Below the pieces are notes generated by a model. It was not told where the DNA came from, made no database searches, and worked only from the letters and a program-made list of their open reading frames with translations. 22,721 nt of DNA from a virus, in IMG/VR virus record IMGVR_UViG_3300043099_000485, positions 1 through 22,721 of that record; one strand, given 5' to 3'. Each line of letters starts with the position of its first letter. The first letter of the stretch is position 1. This document shows, one piece after another, positions 1-6,894 of the stretch. The position numbers and the translations under genes are program-made.

Positions 1-2
1 TT

Positions 3-146
3 GAACTAGACGGCTCATTAGAGTATAATATAGTAGGAATGGATAGGCATGGCGTTGTAGCTGTAGACACCAGTCCTTGGCGTGCTTTTGAACATATTGA
101 AAGGTTAGAGCATATATGTAAAATTATTTTACATGGAGCTACATAG
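3..146 (+). CDS. Unknown phage protein, C-terminal fragment (5' end outside window)
   Basis: The frame is open from the left edge of the window and ends at TAG 144-146, giving the last 47 residues of a protein. The fragment contains GMDRHGVVAVDTSPWRAFEHIE and ends in HGAT. Its stop overlaps the GTG start of the next gene by one base (TAGTG), so the two are probably translated together. The first two reading frames stop at once, which makes this the only open frame here. I do not recognise the family, and the visible part shows no membrane segment or metal-binding motif. Confidence 0.6.
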   Translation, partial: ELDGSLEYNIVGMDRHGVVAVDTSPWRAFEHIERLEHICKIILHGAT

Positions 147-328
147 TGAAGCCCAAACGCTCAAAGATTGTAAAAGGCAAGCATACCACATTTGTTTATC
201 ACGCTGGTGGTAAACTAGACATGATAACTGATTGGGATGCCCTAGCCCTAGAAATAAATCAAGCAATAGATAACTGGAAAAATCCTAAGCCCGTGGGTTT
301 ACTTCCAAAAGTTCGTCGTGGTAGATAG
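146..328 (+). CDS. Small basic protein, 60 aa, unknown function
   Basis: This is a GTG-started reading frame whose first base is the last base of the preceding stop codon. It overlaps the start of the nuclease gene by 11 bases. The protein has a basic N-terminus (KPKRSKIVKGK), a central part that looks helical (residues about 28-45, with alternating acidic and hydrophobic residues) and a basic C-terminus (KVRRGR), so nucleic-acid binding is possible but unproven. No signal peptide or membrane helix is visible. Tight packing between two coding genes on the same strand is the main reason to call it real. I do not recognise the family. Confidence 0.6.
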   Translation: MKPKRSKIVKGKHTTFVYHAGGKLDMITDWDALALEINQAIDNWKNPKPVGLLPKVRRGR

Positions 329-773
329 CCGACAAAAGGGCGCTAGAACCGAAACCAAAGTAAAAGAATTTTTACGAGAACATACCCAGTTAAAGTGGGA
401 ACGAGTTCCAGGCTCTGGTGCACTAAATGAAAAACATGGCCTAAAAGGTGACTTATATATTCCGGGCGAAAAGAATATATACTGTGTAGAAGTAAAAGGC
501 TATGCAGACGATCATCTTACTAGCCATATATTAACCAGTAAAAGTCCTACGCTTCTAGACTGGTGGCAGCAAACACTACGAGAAAGTGGTCAAGTCGGTA
601 AACAACCACTACTATTCTTTAAGTTTGATCGTAGTAAAATATTTGTAGCCTTTCAAGATATACCTAATGATCTATATCCTTATGTGTATATAAACAGAGA
701 TGATTATAAATTTTTTGTTGCACTAGCAGAAGATTGGATAACAAATGAAAATATTGAGTTTATCAAAACCTAG
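318..773 (+). CDS. PD-(D/E)XK nuclease, Holliday-junction-resolvase-like
   Basis: This 151-aa protein carries the metal-binding core of the PD-(D/E)XK nuclease fold. An N-terminal helix holds Glu12 in GARTETKVKEFL, followed by Asp45 in KGDLYIP and the Glu58-Val-Lys60 signature in CVEVKGY. The motif GARxE...VPGSGA...GD...VEVK is typical of small archaeal-type Holliday junction resolvases and of phage nucleases of that kind. Such enzymes cut branched DNA during recombination or before packaging. The role here is inferred from the motif and from the neighbouring exonuclease. The start is GTG; no later start preserves the Glu12 helix. A general DNA-repair or restriction-type endonuclease remains possible, since the fold alone does not set the substrate. 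Confidence 0.75.
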   Translation: MVDSRQKGARTETKVKEFLREHTQLKWERVPGSGALNEKHGLKGDLYIPGEKNIYCVEVKGYADDHLTSHILTSKSPTLLDWWQQTLRESGQVGKQPLLFFKFDRSKIFVAFQDIPNDLYPYVYINRDDYKFFVALAEDWITNENIEFIKT

Positions 774-781
774 GATTGTCT

Positions 782-1792
782 ATGATTAATAAATTAGTTG
801 GAATTATTCTTGCTACAGCCTCTATTTCAGTTGCAGCTCAAACAATTACAGCAGCAGGAGCTACTTTTCCTTATCCAATATACGCTAAATGGGCTGAAGC
901 CTATCAAAAAGAGACTAAAATTGGATTAAATTATCAAAGTATTGGCAGTTCTGGCGGTATTCGTCAAATTAATAATAAAACAGTAACATTTGGAGCTACA
1001 GATGCTCCGGTTAAGGGTGAAGATCTGGATAAGCTGGGACAAGTTCAATTTCCTGCAATTATAGGTGGAACAGTCCCTGTTATTAATCTTGACGGATTTC
1101 AACCTGGTGAACTTGTTATTACCGGACCCGTACTGGCTGAAGTGTTTATGGGTACTATAGTAAAGTGGAATGACCCTAAACTTCAGCAACTTAATCCAGC
1201 CAAAAAATTACCAGATATGGCTATTACCGTAGTACACAGAGCTGATGGATCGGGAACTACTTTTAATTTTACTGATTACTTGAGCACAGTAAGCCCAGAC
1301 TGGATGAGTCGTGTAGGACGTGGCGCAGCAGTAAAATGGCCTGCTAGTAGCAGTGTAGGTGGCAAAGGTAATGAAGGCGTGGCTGCTAATGTGCGTAGGG
1401 TACGTGGTTCTGTGGGATATGTAGAGTATGCCTATGTTAAGAAAAATAACATGACCTACATGAAACTACAAAACAAGGACGGTATATTTGTTAATCCTGA
1501 TGATACTACTTTTGCTGCCGCTGCGGCTGGTGCAGATTGGTTTAGTGTACCCGGTATGGGTCTAAGTATTGTTGATCAACCGGGTAAGAATACTTGGCCA
1601 ATTAGTACTGCTAGTTTTATTATCATGTACAAAGATCCACAAGATAAAAAATCCAGCCAAGAAGCTATTAAGTTTTTTGATTGGGCATTTAAACACGGTG
1701 CTAAAATGAGTGAAGAACTTGATTATGTACACCTTCCAGAGACACTACAAGCTCAAATTAGAACCCGTGTTTGGAGTCAGATTAAGCACTAA
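782..1792 (+). CDS. pstS: PstS-like periplasmic phosphate-binding protein (auxiliary metabolic gene)
   Basis: The product is a phosphate ABC transporter substrate-binding protein that would work in the host periplasm and deliver phosphate to host PstCAB. It has a Sec signal peptide (hydrophobic residues about 5-15, ending near VAAQ), followed by the mature start GAGATFP-like (AAGATFPYPIYAKW). Family blocks seen are IGSSGGIRQI, FGATDAPV, HRADGSGTTFNFTDYLS, GGKGNEGVAANVRR, GSVGYVEYAY and a C-terminal FFDWAFKHGAK. The serine, Arg-Ala-Asp-Gly-Ser-Gly and Thr positions that hold phosphate are all present. At 336 aa it has about the length of bacterial PstS, so it looks intact. I place the start at ATG 782, which has AGGA six bases upstream; a TTG two codons earlier would have no room for a ribosome-binding site. 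No pstCAB genes are in the window. Confidence 0.93.
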   Translation: MINKLVGIILATASISVAAQTITAAGATFPYPIYAKWAEAYQKETKIGLNYQSIGSSGGIRQINNKTVTFGATDAPVKGEDLDKLGQVQFPAIIGGTVPVINLDGFQPGELVITGPVLAEVFMGTIVKWNDPKLQQLNPAKKLPDMAITVVHRADGSGTTFNFTDYLSTVSPDWMSRVGRGAAVKWPASSSVGGKGNEGVAANVRRVRGSVGYVEYAYVKKNNMTYMKLQNKDGIFVNPDDTTFAAAAAGADWFSVPGMGLSIVDQPGKNTWPISTASFIIMYKDPQDKKSSQEAIKFFDWAFKHGAKMSEELDYVHLPETLQAQIRTRVWSQIKH

Positions 1793-1794
1793 AT

Positions 1795-2637
1795 ATGAGT
1801 AAATCATTTCAACAAGTAAGTGAATTAGAAAATACCTTAATGGTAGTGGATGCACTAAACTTAGCATTTCGCTGGAAGCATAATGGCGCAACAGACTTTT
1901 ATGAAGATTACTTGCGTACAATAGATAGTCTTAAAAAGAGTTACAAAGCTCGCTGGGTTATTGTGGCTGCGGATCAAGGTTCAAGCAGCTATCGTAAACA
2001 GATTTATCCTGAATATAAACAAAACCGAAAAGATAAATTTGCTGAGCAAACTGAAGCGGAACGTGCAGCTTTTGAGCGATTTTTTGAAGATTATCAGCAC
2101 ACACTAGACTGGATTCGTACTCAGACTACATACCCGATTGTTCAGTTTCCACAAACTGAGGCTGATGATATAGCCGCTTACATAACTCAACAGGTCAAAA
2201 ATTATCCCGTTACCCATACTTGGCTAATTAGTAGCGATAAAGACTGGGATCTACTAGTGGGTGAAGATACTAGCAGATTTAGTTATGTAACACGCAAAGA
2301 AGTTACAGCTAATAATTGGCACACTCACTACGACTTTACACAAGATCAATACATTAGTATTAAATGCCTAATGGGTGATACTGGAGATAATGTTCGCGGA
2401 GTAGAAGGCATCGGCCCTAAACGTGCTCATCAACTTGTGGAAGAGTGGGGCACTGCTCTTGATATAGTTGCAAATCTACCTATCTCCAGCAAACTAAAAT
2501 ACGTTAAAACACTTAATGATAGTGCAGATACTATCATGCTAAACTATCAGCTTATGGACTTAGTTACATACTGTGCAGATGCACTAGGTTCTAACACACA
2601 ACATATAGATACTATCCTACAAGAGTATATTAAATGA
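1795..2637 (+). CDS. 5'-3' exonuclease, FEN/PolA N-terminal-domain family
   Basis: This 280-aa protein has the acidic metal-ion ligands of the flap endonuclease/5'-3' exonuclease family in order: Asp19 (VVDALNL), Asp60 (VAADQG), the Tyr66-Arg67 arch start, Glu122/Asp124/Asp125 (TEADDIAAY), Asp148/Asp150 (SSDKDWDLL) and Asp195/Asp198 (MGDTGDNV). It then has the helix-3-turn-helix DNA clamp GVEGIGPKRA at 202-211. It should remove RNA primers or degrade dsDNA from 5' ends, as T4 RNase H and T7 gp6 do. No polymerase domain follows, so this is a stand-alone enzyme. The start ATG lies two bases after the pstS stop and has no clear Shine-Dalgarno site, which suggests coupling. The 3' end overlaps the dUTPase start as ATGA. 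Confidence 0.92.
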   Translation: MSKSFQQVSELENTLMVVDALNLAFRWKHNGATDFYEDYLRTIDSLKKSYKARWVIVAADQGSSSYRKQIYPEYKQNRKDKFAEQTEAERAAFERFFEDYQHTLDWIRTQTTYPIVQFPQTEADDIAAYITQQVKNYPVTHTWLISSDKDWDLLVGEDTSRFSYVTRKEVTANNWHTHYDFTQDQYISIKCLMGDTGDNVRGVEGIGPKRAHQLVEEWGTALDIVANLPISSKLKYVKTLNDSADTIMLNYQLMDLVTYCADALGSNTQHIDTILQEYIK

Positions 2638-3116
2638 TAAATGGCGCAACAACATTAACAGGAACAACTAGTATACAAGGATTTTATGCTAGTACACTTA
2701 ATATTCAATGTTTACGACTAACGGCAGATGCAGAGCTACCTAAACGTCAGCACCCCACAGATGCAGGAGCCGATCTGTGTAGTGCGGAAACTATTGATCT
2801 TTATCCTGAAGAAACCAAAGCTGTTGGTACAGGTATAGCAGTCAAAATTCCAGTAGGCTTTGTCGGGTTAATCTTTAACAGATCCAGTCAAGGAAAAAGG
2901 GGAATCATACTGCCTAATAGCGTAGGCGTTATAGACAGTGATTACCGTGGCGAACTAAAAGTTCTGTTAAAAAATATTTCAGGCGACTTATATAAAATTA
3001 AACAAGGCGACAGAATTGCACAACTAGTAATAGTACCAATTCAATTAGCCACATTTACAGACTGCTGGAATGATACCCAACGAGGTACAGGCGGCTTTGG
3101 CAGCACAGGAACATAG
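2634..3116 (+). CDS. dut: dUTP diphosphatase (trimeric dUTPase)
   Basis: The enzyme hydrolyses dUTP to dUMP and pyrophosphate, keeping uracil out of DNA and feeding dTMP synthesis. All five motifs of the homotrimeric family are visible: I DAGADLCSA (43-51), II RSSQGKRG (83-90), III GVIDSDYRGE (98-107, with the catalytic Asp101 and the Tyr104 that discriminates deoxyribose), IV GDRIAQL (125-131) and V RGTGGFGSTG (150-159). At 160 aa it is slightly longer than typical. Residues 1-22 (MINGATTLTGTTSIQGFYAS and so on) form a Thr/Gly-rich extension before the usual first strand. The start overlaps the exonuclease stop (ATGA). Nine bases separate it from the reductase gene, which agrees with a shared dNTP-supply unit. 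Confidence 0.95.
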   Translation: MINGATTLTGTTSIQGFYASTLNIQCLRLTADAELPKRQHPTDAGADLCSAETIDLYPEETKAVGTGIAVKIPVGFVGLIFNRSSQGKRGIILPNSVGVIDSDYRGELKVLLKNISGDLYKIKQGDRIAQLVIVPIQLATFTDCWNDTQRGTGGFGSTGT

Positions 3117-3125
3117 AGGAGTAAC

Positions 3126-5087
3126 ATGACAAGCACACGAGCACAAGTAATTACCCGACGAACTTATAACAGACCCATCAGTGATGATGGCAAACAATTT
3201 GAAACTTGGCAAGATACTGTTAGCCGAGTAATCTCACATCAGGCATGGTTGTGGGAACGTGCTGCCGGTAGGCAGCTGCTTCCCAATGAGTACGCAGAAC
3301 TAAATCGCCTAGAACAACTTATGCTTGAGCGTAAAGTTTCTATGAGCGGTCGTACCTTATGGCTAGGCGGCACACAAGTAGCTAAAAATCGTGAAGCATC
3401 ACAGTTTAATTGTAGCTTTACAGAAGTAGAAACTGTATATGACGTAGTAGATGTACTATGGCTACTTTTACAAGGTTGCGGCGTAGGATTTAAGCCTATT
3501 ATAGGCACACTAAATGGATTCTCAAAACCTATTCAAAATATCGAAGTGGTACGATCACAGCGTACTGAAAAGGGTGGCTGTGAACATAATGTAGAAACTT
3601 GGGACCCGCAAACAAAAACTTGGCGTATTCAGGTTGGCGATAGTGCAGAAGCATGGGCTAAAAGCATTGGTAAACTAATGGCAGGAAAATATCCTGCTGA
3701 TACTCTTGTTCTAGACTTCAGTCAACTGCGTCCTGCTGGTGAAAGGTTAAAAGGCTATGGATGGATTAGTTCGGGTGACTCGGCTATCAGTACTGCTTAT
3801 GTTGCTATCGCCCGTATCCTTAATGGACGGGCAGATTCACTACTCACCAGAATGGATATCATGGATATTGTTAATTGGCTTGGTACCATTCTGTCTAGTC
3901 GCCGAAGTGCTGAGATTGCGCTTTTCGACTACGGCCAACCGGAGTGGCAAGAATTTGCAGTAGCTAAAAAAGACTGGTGGTTGCATGGCAATGCACATCG
4001 TCAGCAAAGTAACAATAGTCTAGTGTTTAATGAAAAGCCTACCTACGAGCAACTAAGCGAAATATTTGCAATTATGCAAGAAGCTGGCGGAAGTGAGCCA
4101 GGGTTTATTAATGCACAAGAAGCACGTCGTCGTGCACCTTGGTATAAGGGAGCAAATCCTTGTGTTGAGATTCTACTCGGAAACAAATCATTCTGTAATC
4201 TTACAGAAACAGATATTGGAAAGTTTAAGGGAAATACCGCAGGACTTCACGAAGCTATACGGCTTGCCGCCCGAGCTAATTACCGTCAAACCTGTGTTAA
4301 CCTCAAAGACGGTATCCTCCAAGAAGCATGGCATCTCAACAATTACTTCTTGCGACTGTGTGGTGTAGGCCTAACTGGTATTGCTAAGCGTCCAGACATG
4401 ACTGGATATGATTATGAATACCTAAAGCGTACAGCTACTAGTGCAGCCATTGGTATGGCAGATGAGCTAGGGTTGCCTCGTCCTAAAAACATTACTTGCG
4501 TTAAGCCGTCAGGCACACTAAGTAAAATTATGGATACAACTGAGGGTGTTCACAAGCCGCTAGGCAAGTACATTTTCAACAATGTGCAGTTTAGCAAGTA
4601 CGATCCAGTTGTAGATAAGCTACGTGAGGCAAACTACAAAGTATTTAATCATCCTACTGATGATACCGGTGTTCTAGTAACCTTTCCAGTAGAGTGGTCG
4701 GATGTTCCGTTCCATAAACAAGACGGTAAAGAAGTTAACCTAGAAACTGCTATTGATCAGCTAGAGCGTTACAAGTTAATTCAGACTAGTTGGACTCAGC
4801 AAAATACGTCAGTAACTATTAGCTACGAGCCACATGAAGTTCCACAAATTGTGGATTGGTTAATGAATAATTGGGACTGCTATGTTGGCGTTTCATTTAT
4901 TTATAGAAGTGATCCTACAAAAACAGCCAAAGATCTTGGCTACTTATACCTACCACAAGAAGTTGTCGACGAATATACGTTTCGCACATATGTTCAAGAC
5001 CTAAAAGCCGTCAATATAGATAGTGCCAATAGTTTTGACGCAATCTTAGATGACGAATGTTTAACCGGCGCATGCCCAGTAAAGTAA
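3126..5087 (+). CDS. nrdJ: Adenosylcobalamin-dependent (class II, monomeric) ribonucleoside-triphosphate reductase
   Basis: The enzyme reduces ribonucleoside triphosphates to dNTPs with a 5'-deoxyadenosyl radical from vitamin B12. Seen in the 653-aa sequence: Cys96 in SQFNCSF, GCGVGF at 117-122, the radical loop NPCVE with Cys346 and Glu348, Cys357 in SFCNLTE, and the C-terminal pair Cys645/Cys650 in ECLTGACPVK. The spacings match my recollection of the Lactobacillus leichmannii enzyme (radical Cys408 to redox Cys419, eleven residues; tail pair 731/736, five residues), so the redox chain appears complete. It is some 85 residues shorter than that enzyme (739 aa), with the shortfall spread upstream of the active site. 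The start has a strong GAGGAG four bases before ATG. No separate small subunit or glycyl-radical activase is needed or seen. Activity would depend on host cobalamin. Confidence 0.92.
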   Translation: MTSTRAQVITRRTYNRPISDDGKQFETWQDTVSRVISHQAWLWERAAGRQLLPNEYAELNRLEQLMLERKVSMSGRTLWLGGTQVAKNREASQFNCSFTEVETVYDVVDVLWLLLQGCGVGFKPIIGTLNGFSKPIQNIEVVRSQRTEKGGCEHNVETWDPQTKTWRIQVGDSAEAWAKSIGKLMAGKYPADTLVLDFSQLRPAGERLKGYGWISSGDSAISTAYVAIARILNGRADSLLTRMDIMDIVNWLGTILSSRRSAEIALFDYGQPEWQEFAVAKKDWWLHGNAHRQQSNNSLVFNEKPTYEQLSEIFAIMQEAGGSEPGFINAQEARRRAPWYKGANPCVEILLGNKSFCNLTETDIGKFKGNTAGLHEAIRLAARANYRQTCVNLKDGILQEAWHLNNYFLRLCGVGLTGIAKRPDMTGYDYEYLKRTATSAAIGMADELGLPRPKNITCVKPSGTLSKIMDTTEGVHKPLGKYIFNNVQFSKYDPVVDKLREANYKVFNHPTDDTGVLVTFPVEWSDVPFHKQDGKEVNLETAIDQLERYKLIQTSWTQQNTSVTISYEPHEVPQIVDWLMNNWDCYVGVSFIYRSDPTKTAKDLGYLYLPQEVVDEYTFRTYVQDLKAVNIDSANSFDAILDDECLTGACPVK

Positions 5088-5096
5088 TATTTAAAT

Positions 5097-5273
5097 ATGA
5101 ATAATGATCCTATCTTAACACTTACACTTAGCGTAAACGAAATTAATGCACTCCTAGCAGGCTTACAAGAATTGCCTGCTAAAGTTTGCAATCCTCTAAG
5201 TCAAAAGATTCAAAAAGAAGCACAAGAACAACTACAAGCACTTCAGCCTCCACCTGAAACGCCTGCTAGTTAA
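5097..5273 (+). CDS. Small protein, 58 aa, conserved-looking phage ORF
   Basis: This short reading frame lies between the reductase and the terminator. It starts at ATG 5097 and ends at TAA 5271-5273. It reads MNNDPILTLTLSVNEINALL, then AGLQELPAKV, a predicted helix KIQKEAQEQLQAL and a Pro-rich end QPPPETPAS. The layout, with a beta-like LTLTLS followed by a helix, a LPAKV turn and a second amphipathic helix, resembles tiny proteins I recall from marine phages, but I cannot name the family. It is the last gene before the terminator, on the same strand and nine bases after nrdJ. No strong ribosome-binding site is visible, so it may be read by coupling. A longer reading frame on the opposite strand (4994-5191) is taken as a shadow. 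Confidence 0.62.
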   Translation: MNNDPILTLTLSVNEINALLAGLQELPAKVCNPLSQKIQKEAQEQLQALQPPPETPAS

Positions 5274-5275
5274 AT

Positions 5276-5311
5276 AAAAAGCCCCGTTACCTTACAGTAA
5301 CGGGGCTTTTT
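5276..5311. terminator. Bidirectional rho-independent terminator
   Basis: A perfect 15-bp inverted repeat (five A, then GCCCCGTTAC, six-base loop CTTACA, then GTAACGGGGC and five T) sits between the convergent gene blocks. The GC-rich stem is followed by a T run on both strands, so it should stop transcription from either side. The right arm ends one base before the stop codon of the minus-strand gene ending at 5313. The left arm begins two bases after the stop of the small plus-strand gene. Confidence 0.93.
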
Positions 5312-5312
5312 G

Positions 5313-5963
5313 TTATCTGGGTGAATCGTCAGTGTCTTGGTCACTGTCCTCATCATCCATATCATCCGAACTATCTTCATCACTATCATATAGTGTACTA
5401 ACTATTTCTACTAGTATGTCACGATAAGGCTGATCTACATCTGGCAAATCTTGTAGGTATACATCAACATGACCATTACGTAGTAGTTCTGCATGGTACA
5501 TAAACTGACCAAAAGCCTCTATTTCTTCTCCAATATTTTCATTAGCATAGTCTTCAATTGCTTGAGCTACAATGTCTAAGTATTCTTGCTTTACATATGC
5601 TTTTACTGTTAGGCTTAGTAGTTTAAGAGCTTTGCCTTCACGTTCGCGCATAATTTGATTACGCTTAGCACGACTCCACGAATAACCACCATCACCTCCC
5701 CAGAGATCCCAAGCTACTCTACCCTTACTAGGAAACCCTTCTTCACCACTACGAAAACCTGTAGCCCTTTTGTCTACTTCGTGACGGGAAAAAAAGCTGT
5801 ACATTCGTAGTACAGTTGAAGCGCTTAATGGTTCTCGGTCCTTTAATTGATTAGCTCTGGCTAAACCTACTAGAGTACCGCCAGGCTTACCTTCCTGTTT
5901 CCACTTTAGGGCACGACGGGCCGCCGATGCCATGCCACTAGTGGGTTTGTAAGTTTTTGCCAT
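5313..5963 (-). CDS. Phage protein with an RHEVDK...WLLWGGD-type domain and an acidic tail
   Basis: Residues 3-110 of this 216-aa protein (KPTSGMASAARRALKWKQE, then GLARANQL, RMYSFFSRHEVDK, AWDLWGGDGGYSWS) match a domain I remember from phage structural-gene regions, often at the C-terminus of prohead proteases or as separate proteins. Its function is not known to me. The middle part is helical (about 110-190). The tail from about 193 to 216 is almost only Asp, Glu and Ser (DSDEDSSDDMDDEDSDQD), which could mimic DNA or bind basic proteins. The gene starts one base after the phoH stop, with AAGGA five bases before ATG, so the two are one unit. No protease catalytic triad is seen, so I do not call it a protease. 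Confidence 0.7.
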   Translation of the reverse strand: MAKTYKPTSGMASAARRALKWKQEGKPGGTLVGLARANQLKDREPLSASTVLRMYSFFSRHEVDKRATGFRSGEEGFPSKGRVAWDLWGGDGGYSWSRAKRNQIMREREGKALKLLSLTVKAYVKQEYLDIVAQAIEDYANENIGEEIEAFGQFMYHAELLRNGHVDVYLQDLPDVDQPYRDILVEIVSTLYDSDEDSSDDMDDEDSDQDTDDSPR

Positions 5964-5964
5964 T

Positions 5965-6654
5965 TTAATCCTTGTATGCTAAAATTATTTGTTTACACAT
6001 TTTACTACGAACTATGTCTTGATCTAAGAATCTAACTACTTCTATACCTTCAATGCCTTCTAGTCTTTTTATAGCATCTTCAAGTCCTGAGTTAGCTAAG
6101 TCTCGCTGGTCTGGATCTCCGCTTAGAATTACTTTACAATTTTTACCTATGCGTGATAAGAGCATTTTTAGTTCAGTTTTAGTTAAGTTTTGTGCTTCAT
6201 CCACTAAAACTATTGCATTATCAAATGTTGCTCCACGCATAAATCCTATAGGTCTGGGTTCTATATCATGATTTTTAAGTGCATATTCATAGAATCCTTT
6301 GCCTAAAGATCGTTGAAACACGTTGTCAAATGGTTCTAAGTATGGGGCATACTTTTCCTCTAATTCACCTGGTAAAAATCCTAGTCCACGACCTGTTTCT
6401 ATATTAGGACGAGTTAGTATAATTTTATTTACGCGTCTATGAAAAAGCTCTCCTGCAGCGTAACTAGCGGCTACAAATGTTTTACCTGTACCTGCGCTAC
6501 CTACTCCAAAAACTACCTCGTTTTGTTTTATAGCATTTAAGTATTGTTCTTGTATAAAATTCAGAGGTTTTACATCCTTAAAACCATACTCAATAGGGTT
6601 TGACTGAGTATTGGTTTGTTGTTTGCGAGCTTTTTTACCTGATCTAGTTGCCAT
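5965..6654 (-). CDS. phoH: PhoH-like ATPase
   Basis: This 229-aa protein is a P-loop NTPase of the PhoH family. It has Walker A GSAGTGKT (52-59), the family block LTRPNIETGRGLGFLPG (80-96), Walker B VLVDEAQN (149-156) and the sensor-like SGDPDQRDL (178-186). The N-terminus (SGKKARKQQTN) is basic and disordered-looking. PhoH is common in aquatic phages; in E. coli it belongs to the phosphate-starvation regulon, but its biochemical role is unsettled, with helicase/RNase-like activity proposed for relatives. Finding it with pstS in the same genome fits a phosphate theme but does not prove one. The start ATG has AGGG eight bases upstream. The 40-bp gap before it is the largest in the minus block. 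Confidence 0.93.
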   Translation of the reverse strand: MATRSGKKARKQQTNTQSNPIEYGFKDVKPLNFIQEQYLNAIKQNEVVFGVGSAGTGKTFVAASYAAGELFHRRVNKIILTRPNIETGRGLGFLPGELEEKYAPYLEPFDNVFQRSLGKGFYEYALKNHDIEPRPIGFMRGATFDNAIVLVDEAQNLTKTELKMLLSRIGKNCKVILSGDPDQRDLANSGLEDAIKRLEGIEGIEVVRFLDQDIVRSKMCKQIILAYKD

Positions 6655-6694
6655 CGATTCGACCCTGTTAAGAAGTTAAAGTTAAATACTTAGA
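6655..6694 (-). other. Longest untranslated gap within the minus-strand gene block
   Basis: The 40 bases between the small exported protein gene and phoH are the only spacer of note between 5313 and 22721. They are AT-rich and contain the phoH ribosome-binding site near 6663-6666. I could not see a convincing -35/-10 pair or a T4-type late promoter, so a separate phoH promoter is possible but not shown. Confidence 0.4.
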
Positions 6695-6892
6695 TTACTT
6701 TTTTGCGTCTGGTTTTACCTCACTAGGTTTTTGAGCACCTTCTAGCTTTTTGTGAATCTTTATAGTTTTACAAACTTCTTGCTCTTTACCTTTGCTATCT
6801 TTTTGAATTTCACAAACCCGTTTAGTTTCGGGTTCTGCTAGTACATAACCTGTACCAGATAAGGCAATTAACACGGCTAAAATATATTTCAT
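6695..6892 (-). CDS. Small exported protein, 65 aa, unknown function
   Basis: An N-terminal signal peptide (MKYILAVLIALSGTGYVLAE, likely cut after VLA) is followed by about 45 hydrophilic residues. These include two cysteines (RVCEIQKDSKGKEQEVCKT) that could form one disulfide in the periplasm, and a lysine-rich end (KPSEVKPDAKK). The ribosome-binding site AAGGA lies six bases before ATG. It is the last envelope gene before phoH and lies two bases after the 72-aa membrane protein gene. The signal peptide has no lipobox. I do not recognise the family; a periplasmic accessory to lysis or to superinfection control is a guess from position only. Confidence 0.72.
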   Translation of the reverse strand: MKYILAVLIALSGTGYVLAEPETKRVCEIQKDSKGKEQEVCKTIKIHKKLEGAQKPSEVKPDAKK

Positions 6893-6894
6893 GG

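Noticed and set aside
776-781. TTG start for pstS two codons upstream
   Set aside because: The AGGA site would directly abut TTG; ATG 782 has the proper spacing and gives a normal signal peptide.
926-1189. Minus-strand frame of 87 aa
   Set aside because: It lies within pstS, whose protein is conserved throughout; the antisense product has no recognisable feature.
3239-3508. Minus-strand frame of 89 aa
   Set aside because: It is inside the reductase gene and antisense to a conserved region with catalytic Cys96.
4066-4368. Plus-strand frame of 100 aa in another phase
   Set aside because: It overlaps the conserved active-site region of the reductase and has no ribosome-binding site.
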